Shown here: piece by piece, positions 1 through 9,215 of the stretch
Numbering within the stretch: the first letter of the stretch is position 1
How the letters are laid out: each line of letters begins with the position of its first letter
Made by a program: the position numbers and the translations under genes
The notes under the pieces: generated by a model
What the model was told of the DNA's origin: nothing
What the model saw: the letters and a program-made list of their open reading frames with translations, nothing else
Databases searched by the model: none
From: JAUYQR01 sp050632395
GTDB taxonomy: Bacteria; Pseudomonadota; Alphaproteobacteria; Rhodobacterales; Rhodobacteraceae
Direction of reading: 5' to 3'
DNA length: 64,000 nucleotides
NCBI RefSeq assembly: GCF_050632395.1
Contig: NZ_CP192600.1
Coordinates: 2,666,001-2,730,000 of the forward strand

Positions 1-924
1 GAACACGCGCCCCTTCTGCATATGCGTCGCAAAGCAGTTGTTCACCGTCCAGGTGTTGGCCGAAATCAGGTCGATCTCCAGCGTGGGATCGCCGACCAAC
101 TGCCGTGCCACCTGTGTTGCCATCGCCGCATCCACCACTGGCGCGGGCTGGTTGATGTCATAGCCCCAGACGATCAGCCATTCGTTCCAAGGCCGCACCA
201 TCCGCACCAGCCCCATGCCGATGCCGCCCACATCCGCGCCGGGCTGCATCACCCAGTAAAGGACGCTGGGCCGGTGCGCGACGTAGCGCGACAGGTCGGC
301 CCGGAACAGGATGTTCATCGACCCCCCTACTCCCATCTTGCCTTCAAAAGGCAGGCCAAGGTGTTCAGCAACCAGCGAATTCCCGCCATCGGCGCCGACG
401 AGGAACTTCGACCGCACGGTGAAATCCTTGCCGGTCAGCCGGTCGCGGCAGGTGGTGGTGACACCATCATCATCCTGCACATGGCTGACGTATTCCGTGC
501 TCATCCGCGCCTGCGCCCCGCGCGAACAGGCGGTCTTGAACAGGATCGGCTCCATGAAGGTCTGCGGCAGGTCGTTCATCTCACAGGGCGACGACATCAG
601 GTGTTCTGCCTTCGACAGAGGCGAGGTGCCCCAGCTTTGCATCCGCCCCAACTCCTCGCCCGCAAGGCTTTCGCAAAAGACGTTGTTGCCCATCAGGTCT
701 TGCGGCGTGGCGTGGATCATCGCCTCGGCCTCTACCTCATGCCCAAGATCGCGCAGCACCTCCATCGTGCGCTGGTTGGTGATGTGCGCGCGCGGCGTAT
801 TGGACAGCCATCGGTAGCGGTTCACCACCATCACCTCCACCCCGTAGCTGGCCAGAAGTGCTGCCGTGGCAGACCCCGCCGGGCCGGTGCCGATGACAAG
901 GACGTCGGTGCTGATGTCAGCCAT
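1..924 (-). CDS. FAD-dependent aromatic hydroxylase (phenol/resorcinol-type), C-terminus cut by window
   Basis: This is a flavin monooxygenase that would hydroxylate a phenolic ring using NAD(P)H and O2. Residues 1-40 form a Rossmann FAD site with GTGPAG, and a DG motif (GADGGNS) lies near residue 195, both typical of the PheA/TfdB class. 308 residues are visible; the family usually has 550-600, so the C-terminal half lies beyond position 1. The ATG at 924 overlaps the end of livM by eight bases, so it is the last visible gene of the operon. Next to hydroxyquinol dioxygenase and maleylacetate reductase the likely job is making hydroxyquinol from resorcinol or a similar phenol. The exact substrate is inference. 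Confidence 0.8.
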   Translation of the reverse strand, partial: MADISTDVLVIGTGPAGSATAALLASYGVEVMVVNRYRWLSNTPRAHITNQRTMEVLRDLGHEVEAEAMIHATPQDLMGNNVFCESLAGEELGRMQSWGTSPLSKAEHLMSSPCEMNDLPQTFMEPILFKTACSRGAQARMSTEYVSHVQDDDGVTTTCRDRLTGKDFTVRSKFLVGADGGNSLVAEHLGLPFEGKMGVGGSMNILFRADLSRYVAHRPSVLYWVMQPGADVGGIGMGLVRMVRPWNEWLIVWGYDINQPAPVVDAAMATQVARQLVGDPTLEIDLISANTWTVNNCFATHMQKGRVF

Positions 925-1978
925 TGTTTCTCTCTCCCTTGAGAACGATCCCTTCCAGCCTTCGCCGGATGGGGAAAAGGTGCAGGCCGGTCCGGTCGGA
1001 CAAAAGCCCCCAAAGACCGCGCGGGGCGAACAGCATCACCGCGATGGCAATGAGGCCAAGTGTCAGCAGATACCACGCGCCATAATCGGCCAGCGTCGAT
1101 TGCAGCACGTAAAAGACGATCACCCCAAGGATCGGCCCCTCCAGCCGCCCGATCCCGCCGATCACCACGATGAAGATCACATAGGCCGTCCAGTCCGTCA
1201 CGCTGAATGCCGCGTCGGGCGAGATGCGGGCGGTCTGGACATAGATCAGCGCGCCGGTAATGCCGGTCACAAAGGCCGCAATCAGGAACACCGCCCACTT
1301 GATCCGCCGCGCATCGACCCCAACCGATTTCGCGGCCTCGGTGTTGTCTCGCACCGCCGCCAGCGCAAGGCCCAGCCGATTGCGAAGCAGCCAGTAGATC
1401 GCCGCGATGGTCAGCGCCGCCAGTGCAAGCGCCAGCCAATAGGCAAGAATATCCCGCGCCGCCGCCTCGCGCACACCGAACAGGGCGCGCACCGCGTCCA
1501 CCCCGATGATGTCCGACGTGGCCTCGCGCGGCAGCGAGGTGCCGGTGCCGCCGCCCAACGCTTTCCACTGCGCCACCAAAAGCCGCGTCACTTCGGCAAT
1601 CACCCAGGTGCCGATGGCGAAATACGCCCCCTGCAGGCGGAACGCGAAGAACGCCGTCGGCACCGCCAGCACCAGCGCCGCCAACCCGCCCAACGGAATT
1701 GCGAGCACCGGGTCCATCCCCCACAGGATCACGCCCGCGAACATCGCATAAGCGCCAATCCCGACAAAGGCTTGCTGACCGACGCTCACCAACCCGCCAT
1801 AGCCCGCCAAGAGGTTCCATAGCTGCGCCAGCGTCAGCAGCGTCAGGATCGTGAACAAGTCCTGGATTATGTCCCGAGGGGCTACGGCGGGCAAGGCAAA
1901 GCCCACAATGATCAGCAGGACCGCGGCAATGCCTGCGATGCTGCCGGTCCGGGTGCGGGTGACAACGCGGTACGCCAT
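917..1978 (-). CDS. livM: Branched-chain-type ABC transporter permease LivM
   Basis: This inner-membrane permease of 353 residues has many hydrophobic segments and the family motif region GYGGLVSVGQQAF near residue 70, found in LivM. It pairs with LivH to form the channel. The ATG at 1978 overlaps the livH stop by one base (TGATG), which sets the start; a longer open frame exists upstream but lies inside livH. The operon context suggests the importer brings in an aromatic acid or phenolic compound rather than amino acids. That substrate is inferred from the neighbours only. Confidence 0.9.
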   Translation of the reverse strand: MAYRVVTRTRTGSIAGIAAVLLIIVGFALPAVAPRDIIQDLFTILTLLTLAQLWNLLAGYGGLVSVGQQAFVGIGAYAMFAGVILWGMDPVLAIPLGGLAALVLAVPTAFFAFRLQGAYFAIGTWVIAEVTRLLVAQWKALGGGTGTSLPREATSDIIGVDAVRALFGVREAAARDILAYWLALALAALTIAAIYWLLRNRLGLALAAVRDNTEAAKSVGVDARRIKWAVFLIAAFVTGITGALIYVQTARISPDAAFSVTDWTAYVIFIVVIGGIGRLEGPILGVIVFYVLQSTLADYGAWYLLTLGLIAIAVMLFAPRGLWGLLSDRTGLHLFPIRRRLEGIVLKGERNNG

Positions 1979-2841
1979 CAGTCCACCGCCCGGGGAAACA
2001 GGCCACGCGGCCGCACCAACAGCACCGCCAGAAAAGCGATATGCCCCGCCAGAATCTGCCACTCCGGGTTGATCGCTGCCCCGAGCGTCTGTGCCACCCC
2101 GATGATGATCCCGCCCGCCAGCGTGCCCCACAAGCTGCCAAGCCCACCGATGATCACCGCCTCGAACGCATAGATCAGCCGCGCCGGCCCGATCGACGGA
2201 TCAAAGTTCGCCCGCATCCCCAGATACAGCGCCGCAATCGTCACCACGACCATCGCCAGCCCAGTCGCGATGGCAAAGATGCTTTTCGGCGCAATCCCCA
2301 TCAGGCTTGCCGTCACCGGATCGTCGCTGGTCGCCCGGAACGCTCGCCCGAGCGCTGTGCGGTAGAAAACCTGGTTCAACCCGACAATCACCGCGATTGC
2401 CGTAGCAAAGGTCAACAGCGGCATCCATCCCACCGTGACAAACCCAAGGTTCACAGACGCGCTTTCCAGCGGCCCCGCTGGAATCCGCTGACTATCAGCC
2501 GAAAACGCCTCCAGCATCCCGTTCTGCAGCGCGACCGACAGCCCGAACGTCACCAAGAGCGGCGGCAGGATGTCCTTGCCCAGCACCCGGTTCAGCACGA
2601 ACCGCTGCAACGCCCAGCCAAGCGCGAACATCGCCGGCGCCGCGATCAGCGCCGCCAGAAACGGGTTCAGCCCGAAGGTCGAGGTGATCAGCATGATCGC
2701 AAAGGCCGCAAAGACGATCATGTCGCCATGCGCCAGGTTCACCAGCCGCATGATCCCGAACACAAGGCTCAATCCGGCGGCAAACAGCGCATAAAGCCCG
2801 CCGAGGAGTATCCCCTGCACGATGGTATCGATCCAGATCAT
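1978..2841 (-). CDS. livH: Branched-chain-type ABC transporter permease LivH
   Basis: This is a 287-residue inner-membrane permease. The N-terminus (MIWIDTIVQGILLGG) and the LVNLAHGDMIVFAAF segment are classic LivH features. The C-terminal part carries FEAVIIGGLGSLWGTLAGG, the usual permease-ATPase contact region. The ATG at 2841 overlaps the upstream livF stop by four bases (ATGA). It would work with LivM, LivF, LivG and the periplasmic binding protein encoded at 4306-5580. Confidence 0.9.
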   Translation of the reverse strand: MIWIDTIVQGILLGGLYALFAAGLSLVFGIMRLVNLAHGDMIVFAAFAIMLITSTFGLNPFLAALIAAPAMFALGWALQRFVLNRVLGKDILPPLLVTFGLSVALQNGMLEAFSADSQRIPAGPLESASVNLGFVTVGWMPLLTFATAIAVIVGLNQVFYRTALGRAFRATSDDPVTASLMGIAPKSIFAIATGLAMVVVTIAALYLGMRANFDPSIGPARLIYAFEAVIIGGLGSLWGTLAGGIIIGVAQTLGAAINPEWQILAGHIAFLAVLLVRPRGLFPRAVD

Positions 2842-3542
2842 GCCGCTTCCCCGAAATACGCCGCATGGATCGCCTCGCGGCTGACCGTTGCGGCCGGGGC
2901 CGTCAGCGTCACCCGCCCCTCCATCATGCAATAAACCCGGTCCGCCACCGCCAGCGCGCGCCCGATATCCTGCTCCACCACGATGATCGCCGCCCCCGAC
3001 GCCTTGATCCGCGGCATCGCGGCGTAGATGTCGCGGATCACCACGGGCGCCAACCCAAGGCTAATCTCGTCACACAGCAAGACCTCCGGGTTCGACATCA
3101 GCGCCCGCCCGATCGCCACCATCTGCTGCTGCCCACCCGACAGCGCCGTGCCCGGCACCGCCCGCTTTTCGCGCAGGATCGGGAACAACTCATACACCGT
3201 CGCCAGATTCCACGGCCCCGCCGCCCGCCGCACCTGACCGCCGATCAACAGGTTCTCCTCAACCGACAACGACGGGAACAGTTTCCGCCCCTCCGGCACC
3301 ATCGCGATGCCGCGCTGCATCACAACCTCGGGCGGTAGCGCGCCAATCGCCTCGCCCCGGTGCAGGACCATGCCAGCCTCATTCCGCAACACCCCGGTGA
3401 TTGACCGCAGCAGCGTCGATTTTCCCGCCCCATTGGCCCCGATGATCGCCACCGTCTCGCCCGCCGCCAGCGCCAGATCCACGCCGAACAGCGCGCGGAA
3501 CTGCCCGTAACCCGCTGTCAACGCTTTGGTTTGCAGGATCAT
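2838..3542 (-). CDS. livF: ABC transporter ATP-binding protein LivF
   Basis: This is a 234-residue cytoplasmic ATPase. Walker A is GANGAGKST near residue 35, the signature is ALSGGQQQM, and Walker B is VLLCDEISLGLAP. LivF-specific features are a short length and the MVPEGRKLFPSLSVEENL segment. Its start overlaps the livG stop by four bases, so translation is probably coupled. It energises the LivHM channel of the aromatic operon. Confidence 0.92.
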   Translation of the reverse strand: MILQTKALTAGYGQFRALFGVDLALAAGETVAIIGANGAGKSTLLRSITGVLRNEAGMVLHRGEAIGALPPEVVMQRGIAMVPEGRKLFPSLSVEENLLIGGQVRRAAGPWNLATVYELFPILREKRAVPGTALSGGQQQMVAIGRALMSNPEVLLCDEISLGLAPVVIRDIYAAMPRIKASGAAIIVVEQDIGRALAVADRVYCMMEGRVTLTAPAATVSREAIHAAYFGEAA

Positions 3543-4258
3543 GCCTCGATCCCCAGATAGATCTCGCGTACCTCTTTCGAGGCCATGATCTTGTCAGGCG
3601 CGCCGATCCCGATCACCCGACCGAAATCCAGAACCAGCAGCCGCTCCACCACCGCCGTCAGCGCGTGCAGCACATGTTCGATCCAGATGATCGTCATGCC
3701 CTGCGCGTGCAGCCCCTTGATCGTCGTGATCAGTGCCTGACACTCGCCCTCGGTCAGCCCGCCCGCGATCTCGTCCAAGAGCAGCAGTTCCGGCCCCGTC
3801 GCCATCGCTCTGGCGAGTTCCAGCCGCTTGCGATCCAGCAGCGACAGCGCCCCCGCCTGCGTGTTGGCCAGCCGCAACAACTCGGTGTCCTCAAGGATGC
3901 GGATGCAATCCTCCGTTACCGCAGCCTCCGACCGGCCTCGCCCGAAGCTGGCCGCCACGGCAAGGTTTTCATAGACTGTAAGCCCTTCGAACGGCTGCGG
4001 AATCTGGAAACTCCGGCCGACGCCCATCCGCACCCGGTCCATTGCCGGACGGCGCGTCACGTCCTGCCCAAGGAATGTGATCCGCCCGGCATCTGGCGCG
4101 AAATTTCCGGTGATCAGGTTGAACAACGTCGATTTCCCCGCCCCGTTCGGGCCGATGATCCCCAAGGCCTGCCCCTTCGGCACGGCAAACGAAACCGCAT
4201 CGGTGACCTTCAATGCCCCGAAGCTTTTCGACACGTCGTGAAGTTCGAGAAGGCTCAT
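3539..4258 (-). CDS. livG: ABC transporter ATP-binding protein LivG
   Basis: This is a 239-residue ATPase with Walker A GPNGAGKST, Walker B LLLLDEIAGGL and the LivG-type segment GVGRSFQIPQPFEGLTV. The signature motif is degenerate (ALSLLDRKRLELARA), as is common in LivG proteins, whose signature often departs from LSGGQ. The start was set at MSLLELHDVSK; the frame stays open for another 72 codons upstream, but these run into the intergenic gap and the binding-protein gene. It partners LivF. Confidence 0.9.
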   Translation of the reverse strand: MSLLELHDVSKSFGALKVTDAVSFAVPKGQALGIIGPNGAGKSTLFNLITGNFAPDAGRITFLGQDVTRRPAMDRVRMGVGRSFQIPQPFEGLTVYENLAVAASFGRGRSEAAVTEDCIRILEDTELLRLANTQAGALSLLDRKRLELARAMATGPELLLLDEIAGGLTEGECQALITTIKGLHAQGMTIIWIEHVLHALTAVVERLLVLDFGRVIGIGAPDKIMASKEVREIYLGIEA

Positions 4259-4305
4259 CCGCCGCTCCGGTTGGCCCCGGCCCGCTACAGGCCGGGGGGA
4301 AGGTC

Positions 4306-5580
4306 TCAGGCAAGGGCTTCCATCACGCCGCCAGTCGGAATGTTCGGCGCGGTCTGGTTGTCGACCACGACCAGGTTGAACGTCCCGTCCGCGTTGCGCC
4401 GCCACTGACCGCCCACAAGCTGCGTCTTGCACACGTTTGCCGCCGCGAACGGCGGCAGGTTCGCCCCATCCCACGCCACCTTGCCGACCATCGTGTCCAT
4501 GCTGGTCGCCGCAATCGCCGCTGCCACACCCTCGGCATCGGTCACGTCCGAAACCCGGCCCATCACATCCGTCGCCACCTCAAACAGCGAATGGATGAAC
4601 CCGATCGGCTGGGTCCAGGGGCGGCTGGTCTGCGCCGTGAAATCCGCCGCCAGATCGCCGGCCGACACCCCGGTCAGCGAGGATTTGAACGGGTGGGTGT
4701 TCGACCACCACACCTCGGACGACAGGTTATGCCCGGCCTCGCCCAGTGCCTCCACGGACTGCGGGAACAGGATCGCCTTCGCCACGGTGATGATCTTCGG
4801 GCTGAAGCCCTGCTGGATCGCCTGATTGCGGAAGGTGGTAAAATCGGGCGGGATCACCACGCCGGTGACGATTTCCGCGTTCGCCGCCTTGAACGCGTTG
4901 ATCTGGGCGGTGAAATCGTCCGTCAGGTTCTGGTAGCGGCCCGGATCGGTCAGGCTGTAACCCGCCGCCGCAAAGCCGGGCCCCACGCCCACGTTCGGGT
5001 CGCCCCAGGCGTTGCCGTCGCCGTCGTTGGGGAAGAGGCCACCAACCATTTTGTTCGTCGGCACCTGGTTCCACATGTTCAGGAACACCGCGATCACGTC
5101 CTCCAGCCCCCAGAAGTAATGGAAGGCAAAGTCGAACGGCTTCCACGACGCCGGATCACCGGGGTTGCCCTGCTGACCGATGAACCACGGCTGCCACGGC
5201 GCCATCGTGGATATCACCGGCATCCCCTCGGCCTCGCAGGTCGTCGCCACCGGGTTGGTGTTTTCGGGCGTGGAGGCGACCAGCATCAGGTCGATCTCAT
5301 CCGAAACGATCAGTTCCTTCGCAACCTCCGCCGCGCGGTTCGGGTTCGACTGGCTATCCTTGACGATCACCTCGAAGTTCTTGCCCGCCTCGGTCGCAAG
5401 AAACGCCTTGATGTTGTACTCATCGCTTTCCGCAAAGCCCGCCAGTGGCCCCGATTGCGGGCTCACGTAACCGAGCTTGATCTTCGCACCCTGTGCGATG
5501 GCCGGCGCGGCAAGGCCCGACACCGCAAGCGTCAGGCCGCTAGCGGCGCTGGAACGCAGGAACTTACGTCTGTTAATCAT
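4306..5580 (-). CDS. Periplasmic substrate-binding protein of a Liv-type importer, Tat-exported
   Basis: This 424-residue secreted protein begins with a twin-arginine leader (NRRKFLRS followed by a hydrophobic run to residue ~30, APAIAQG). The body starts KIKLGYVSPQSGPLAGFAES, typical of LivK-like type I periplasmic binding proteins. A strong ribosome site (GGGAGGAA) precedes the ATG. It sits 47 bases upstream of livG and 17 bases downstream of maleylacetate reductase. Export by Tat rather than Sec and the catabolic neighbours point to an aromatic ligand; this is inference. Confidence 0.88.
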   Translation of the reverse strand: MINRRKFLRSSAASGLTLAVSGLAAPAIAQGAKIKLGYVSPQSGPLAGFAESDEYNIKAFLATEAGKNFEVIVKDSQSNPNRAAEVAKELIVSDEIDLMLVASTPENTNPVATTCEAEGMPVISTMAPWQPWFIGQQGNPGDPASWKPFDFAFHYFWGLEDVIAVFLNMWNQVPTNKMVGGLFPNDGDGNAWGDPNVGVGPGFAAAGYSLTDPGRYQNLTDDFTAQINAFKAANAEIVTGVVIPPDFTTFRNQAIQQGFSPKIITVAKAILFPQSVEALGEAGHNLSSEVWWSNTHPFKSSLTGVSAGDLAADFTAQTSRPWTQPIGFIHSLFEVATDVMGRVSDVTDAEGVAAAIAATSMDTMVGKVAWDGANLPPFAAANVCKTQLVGGQWRRNADGTFNLVVVDNQTAPNIPTGGVMEALA

Positions 5581-5597
5581 GGTATTCCTCCCTTTTG

Positions 5598-6659
5598 TCA
5601 GTTGGTTGGACGGCGTCCTTCATACGCCGCCTGAAGCAGGTTTCGCATCTCGTCGCGGCTGAAGGGACGCGGGTTCCAATAAGCGTTCGTCAAGGCAATC
5701 TCGGCTGCGCGGTCCAGATCGGGTTCCGTCAGCCCAAGTTCGGCCAGCCGCATCGGCGCGCCAAGCCGCTGCGCGAAATCCCAAAGCCCCTCGCCCGCAG
5801 GATAGCCGAACACATCCGATATCGGCGCCAGAAGATCGGGCACCGCCGCTGCATTGAACGCGGTCGTGTGCGGTAAAAGCACCGCGTGCGTCTCGGCATG
5901 CGGCATCCCGAACGATCCACCCAGCACATGCGCCAGCTTGTGATGCAGCGCCATCGACACCTGCCCCAGCATCGTCGAACAGCACCACGCCGCATAAAGC
6001 GCATCCGACCGGGCCGCGCGGTTCTGCGGGTCGGCCACCAGCACCGGCAGCGCCCGGTGAAACGCCCGCATCGCATCGCGGCACATCGCCTCGACCACCG
6101 GGTTGCGGTCGGGCGCGTAGAACCCCTCCATCGCATGGGCGATCGCGTTCAGCGCCGAGGTCACGGTCAGCGCCACCGGCAGACTCAAGGTCAGGTCGAC
6201 GTCATAGATCACCACCTCGGGACGGATTGCAGGATCACGCCGCGTGGTCTTTGCCCCATCCGCCGTCTCGCCCAGAATGTCGGTCATCTCAGACCCTGCG
6301 TATGTGGTCGGGATCACCACTTGATCGGCCCCGTTCCTGACCGCAATCGCCTTGCCCAAACCGGTCGTCGATCCGCCGCCAAGGCTGACCACGCATGTCG
6401 CCCCCGACGCGCGATAGGCCTCAACCGCCGTTTCGGTCACATCGGTCGGCGTGTGCATCGCCGCCCCCGCGAACACCCCCACCGAAAGCGGCCCCAGACT
6501 GTCGGCCAACGCCTGCGCCTCATCCTTCTGATGCGGCGTCGACAGGATCAGCGCACGCTGATGCCCCAACCGCTTCACCTCGGCCCCAACCTGCCCGAGA
6601 GTGCCAGAACCAAAGATCACCCGCGTCGTCAGCCCCGGAAAGGTGAAATCCCGCGTCAT
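5598..6659 (-). CDS. Maleylacetate reductase
   Basis: This 353-residue protein belongs to the iron-type alcohol dehydrogenase fold. It shows the dinucleotide site SLGGGSTTGLGKA near residue 94, IPTTYAGSEMT, and the histidine region LHHKLAHVLGGSFGMPHAETHA expected of maleylacetate reductases. The enzyme reduces maleylacetate to beta-ketoadipate with NAD(P)H, the step after hydroxyquinol ring cleavage. Its ATG overlaps the esterase stop by four bases. Known gene sets for resorcinol and chlorophenol breakdown carry this enzyme beside an intradiol dioxygenase, as here. Confidence 0.9.
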   Translation of the reverse strand: MTRDFTFPGLTTRVIFGSGTLGQVGAEVKRLGHQRALILSTPHQKDEAQALADSLGPLSVGVFAGAAMHTPTDVTETAVEAYRASGATCVVSLGGGSTTGLGKAIAVRNGADQVVIPTTYAGSEMTDILGETADGAKTTRRDPAIRPEVVIYDVDLTLSLPVALTVTSALNAIAHAMEGFYAPDRNPVVEAMCRDAMRAFHRALPVLVADPQNRAARSDALYAAWCCSTMLGQVSMALHHKLAHVLGGSFGMPHAETHAVLLPHTTAFNAAAVPDLLAPISDVFGYPAGEGLWDFAQRLGAPMRLAELGLTEPDLDRAAEIALTNAYWNPRPFSRDEMRNLLQAAYEGRRPTN

Positions 6660-7300
6660 CTCGGTGCCTCCATCCGGGGCGCTTGCCCCGCGCCGAGATC
6701 GGCCAGCATCGCCGCCAGCATCGCAATTTCCGCCGCCGACACCTCATGCGCGCGGCCTGGAAATACATCCGCCCGCAACGCAACCCCTTGCGCGCCCATA
6801 TCCGCAGCCGCTTCGGCAAAGGCCGACAGCGGGATCCACGGATCTCGGTCGCCACCGGTCAGATATACCGGCAGCCCTTCTGTCGCCGCCGAAGGCCGGT
6901 CATCACTCGCCAGCCCAACCCGGCACCCAGTCAATGCCGCCACCGCATCCGGGCGCGCGCGCCCCGCCGATGCAAGCTCCAACGACAGGCACCCTCCTTG
7001 CGAAAACCCCGCCAGCAACAGGGGCCGCGCACTCACCCGCCTCAGATCGGCAATCGCCGCCTCCACCTGTGCCAGCGATGCCGCCAGTTCCGCCCGCGTC
7101 ACGTCCGTCAGCGCATCCACCGCGCGCGCCAGATACCAGCTTCCCCCCGGCGCGCGCGGCAGAAGGTATGCCACGTCCTGCGGCAGATGGCGGACCACAT
7201 GATCCACCATCGCCTCGGGGGTTTGCCCACGGCCATGCACAAAGACGCAAAGCGCCCTTGCCCCGGCCACTGCGGCCCCGAAATGCAGGACGTCAGCCAT
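6656..7300 (-). CDS. Alpha/beta hydrolase, phospholipase/carboxylesterase family
   Basis: This 214-residue cytoplasmic hydrolase has the nucleophile elbow GFSQGG near residue 118, an HGRGQ oxyanion region near residue 22, and a C-terminal GGDRDPWIP and GRAHEVS that supply the Asp and His of the triad. The same combination (MhqD-like esterase plus VOC ring-cleaving dioxygenase) is known from hydroquinone-responsive operons. Its ATG directly abuts the dioxygenase stop. A role in hydrolysing an ester or ring-cleavage product is inferred from context. Confidence 0.82.
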   Translation of the reverse strand: MADVLHFGAAVAGARALCVFVHGRGQTPEAMVDHVVRHLPQDVAYLLPRAPGGSWYLARAVDALTDVTRAELAASLAQVEAAIADLRRVSARPLLLAGFSQGGCLSLELASAGRARPDAVAALTGCRVGLASDDRPSAATEGLPVYLTGGDRDPWIPLSAFAEAAADMGAQGVALRADVFPGRAHEVSAAEIAMLAAMLADLGAGQAPRMEAPR

Positions 7301-8263
7301 TCAGAAATCCGCCGCTTCCAGGCCCTGCATCAGCTCGGCCCGGCGATCCTCGAACCATGGCGGGAACACCAGCGACTGCCCGATGGCATCTGGTGCCTCG
7401 TCCTTGGCCCAGCCCTCCGGCACCGTCCACGCAATCTCGAACAGGGCACCGCCGGGGGACCGCACATACATCGACTTGAAGTAGTTGCGGTCCTTCTGTT
7501 CGGACACATCGGTAAAGCCCATACCCTCCAGACGGGCCTTCAGCGCGACCTGGTTCTCCTCGGTCCCGGTGTTCAACGCAAAGTGGTGGATCGTGCCGCC
7601 CGCCAGCATCCAGGTGCCCTGCTTCGACGCGCGATCCTCGATCACCTCGACCACCGAATGCGGGCCTAGGTTGTCGGGCACCGAATACATCCGGCCTTCA
7701 TCGCTGTTGGCTTCCAGCTTCAGCCCGACCCCGCCTTCGACAAATTCGTTCATCGAATCAATGTCGAAGACTGCGACCCCAGCGCCATAAATGCCCCGGA
7801 TGGCAGTCTGCGCCGTGGTCCCCGCCGCAGGGTTCACGATCGGCGCGCGGGTATCGCCGGGGTTTTCCACCAGCTCGTGCGGAATCCCGCAAGGATGCGC
7901 AAAGATCACCCGCGTCAGGCCGAACCGGCTGCCCTTGGTCGCAGGGATGCCACGGGCGTTCAGCCGGTCCACCCAGTAATCCGCCGCCCCGACCGGGATC
8001 GACTGCATGATCGTGCGGCTCTGGTTGGTGCCGCGACGGCCATAGATGCCGGGTTTCTTGAACGGGAACGTGGTGATGATCGTCGACGCATCGCCGTGCT
8101 TGGACCCGTAGTATAGGTGATAGACCGGGATCGTACCGTCAAACAGCACCGTGCGTTTCACCGAATAAAGGCCAAGCGTCTTGGTGTAGAAGTCATAGTC
8201 CTCCTGCGCGCCATCCGTGGACAGAGTAAGGTGGTGGTAGCCACTGACGAGAGCCTGGGCCAT
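7301..8263 (-). CDS. VOC-family ring-cleaving dioxygenase (PcpA/LinE/MhqO-like)
   Basis: This 320-residue enzyme has two vicinal-oxygen-chelate halves. Candidate Fe(II) ligands are His in YHHLTLS near residue 11, His in HHFALN near residue 228, and Glu in LFEIAWT near residue 278, matching the 2-His-1-Glu pattern. Relatives cleave hydroquinones between C1 and C2. It lies two bases after the hydroxyquinol dioxygenase stop and just before the esterase. Having both an intradiol enzyme and this one in one operon suggests that two ring types can be opened into the same lower pathway. Confidence 0.85.
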   Translation of the reverse strand: MAQALVSGYHHLTLSTDGAQEDYDFYTKTLGLYSVKRTVLFDGTIPVYHLYYGSKHGDASTIITTFPFKKPGIYGRRGTNQSRTIMQSIPVGAADYWVDRLNARGIPATKGSRFGLTRVIFAHPCGIPHELVENPGDTRAPIVNPAAGTTAQTAIRGIYGAGVAVFDIDSMNEFVEGGVGLKLEANSDEGRMYSVPDNLGPHSVVEVIEDRASKQGTWMLAGGTIHHFALNTGTEENQVALKARLEGMGFTDVSEQKDRNYFKSMYVRSPGGALFEIAWTVPEGWAKDEAPDAIGQSLVFPPWFEDRRAELMQGLEAADF

Positions 8264-8265
8264 GT

Positions 8266-9150
8266 TCAGCCTTCCTTTCGTTTGGAGTGTGAGACGGATG
8301 TCGCAACCGCACGGCTGCGCACCAGAACAAGCGTAAGATCAAGCGCGTGCCGCCCCGCGCCCAAGGGGCGGAAATCGGCCAGCAATTCCGGGCGCACACC
8401 GAACAGCGCGTCATGGCCGATGGCGGGATCGGCGCGGTCGAAGATATGCGTGGTCAGCGTCTCGTATCCCGGCGCCATGACCCGGAAATGCAGATGCGCC
8501 GGACGTTCCAGCCTGAGGCCAAGCGCGTTCAGCAACCGCCCGACCGGGCCATCTTCGGGCAAGGCATAGCCCTTCGGCTTCACCGTCTGGAACGTCACCC
8601 GCCCTTCGGCATCACCGCGCAACCGGCCGCGCAGGTTGAACTCGGGCTGCAGGTCAGGGTCCTGATTTTCATAACGGCCCAGCGCGTTGGCCTGCCAAAC
8701 CTCGACCAGCGCGTCGCGCACCGGCTCGCCGTCAAGCCCACGCAAACTCACCTCGACTGCAAGGCTTTCCCCGATCCCGTCGCGCGACAGGTTTGCGCCG
8801 AAGGGAAGGTCCGGCACATCCTCGCGGTAGAACGGCCCCGGAAGGGTGTTTGGCGTGGCCCCGTCGGGACGCGGGCAGTTCATATCCTCGACACGGGTGG
8901 AAACACCGATCACATCGGCCAGCAGCACCCATTCTTGCCGCCGCGCGTCAGCGCTGTGGCCGACATCGGTCAGAAACTCGATGACCGCGCGCAACTCATC
9001 CGCCGAGGGTCGCAGGTCCGAGATCAGGTCATGGATACGCCCTACCACCGACAGAAACGCTTGCGGCAACCGCGCATCCCCTGCCTGCGCCAAGCGCAAG
9101 GTCAGGTCGGACAGTACGTCAGGCAGCTTTGCATCAGCCGAACCATCCAT
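8266..9150 (-). CDS. Intradiol hydroxyquinol 1,2-dioxygenase
   Basis: This 294-residue non-haem Fe(III) enzyme would convert hydroxyquinol to maleylacetate. The N-terminal dimerisation domain is followed by the catalytic beta sandwich. Candidate iron ligands are Tyr in GRYENQDP, Tyr in KGYALPEDGPVG and two His in RPAHLHF. The DGPVG stretch is characteristic of hydroxyquinol rather than catechol dioxygenases. It is the first gene of the minus-strand operon, facing lysR across a 93-base gap. Start ATG at 9150 has GGGGA five bases upstream. Confidence 0.88.
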   Translation of the reverse strand: MDGSADAKLPDVLSDLTLRLAQAGDARLPQAFLSVVGRIHDLISDLRPSADELRAVIEFLTDVGHSADARRQEWVLLADVIGVSTRVEDMNCPRPDGATPNTLPGPFYREDVPDLPFGANLSRDGIGESLAVEVSLRGLDGEPVRDALVEVWQANALGRYENQDPDLQPEFNLRGRLRGDAEGRVTFQTVKPKGYALPEDGPVGRLLNALGLRLERPAHLHFRVMAPGYETLTTHIFDRADPAIGHDALFGVRPELLADFRPLGAGRHALDLTLVLVRSRAVATSVSHSKRKEG

Positions 9151-9215
9151 CTGTCCCCGGACCTCCCCTTCCGCAAGAAAGAAAATGGCGCGTTTCGATG
9201 AAAAGCTGGATGATA

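Noticed and set aside
22..942. Long open frame of 306 codons on the plus strand at the window start
   Set aside because: It is the antisense of the FAD monooxygenase. Its product is rich in His/Arg/Pro with no domain, while the minus strand gives a clean GTGPAG flavoprotein.
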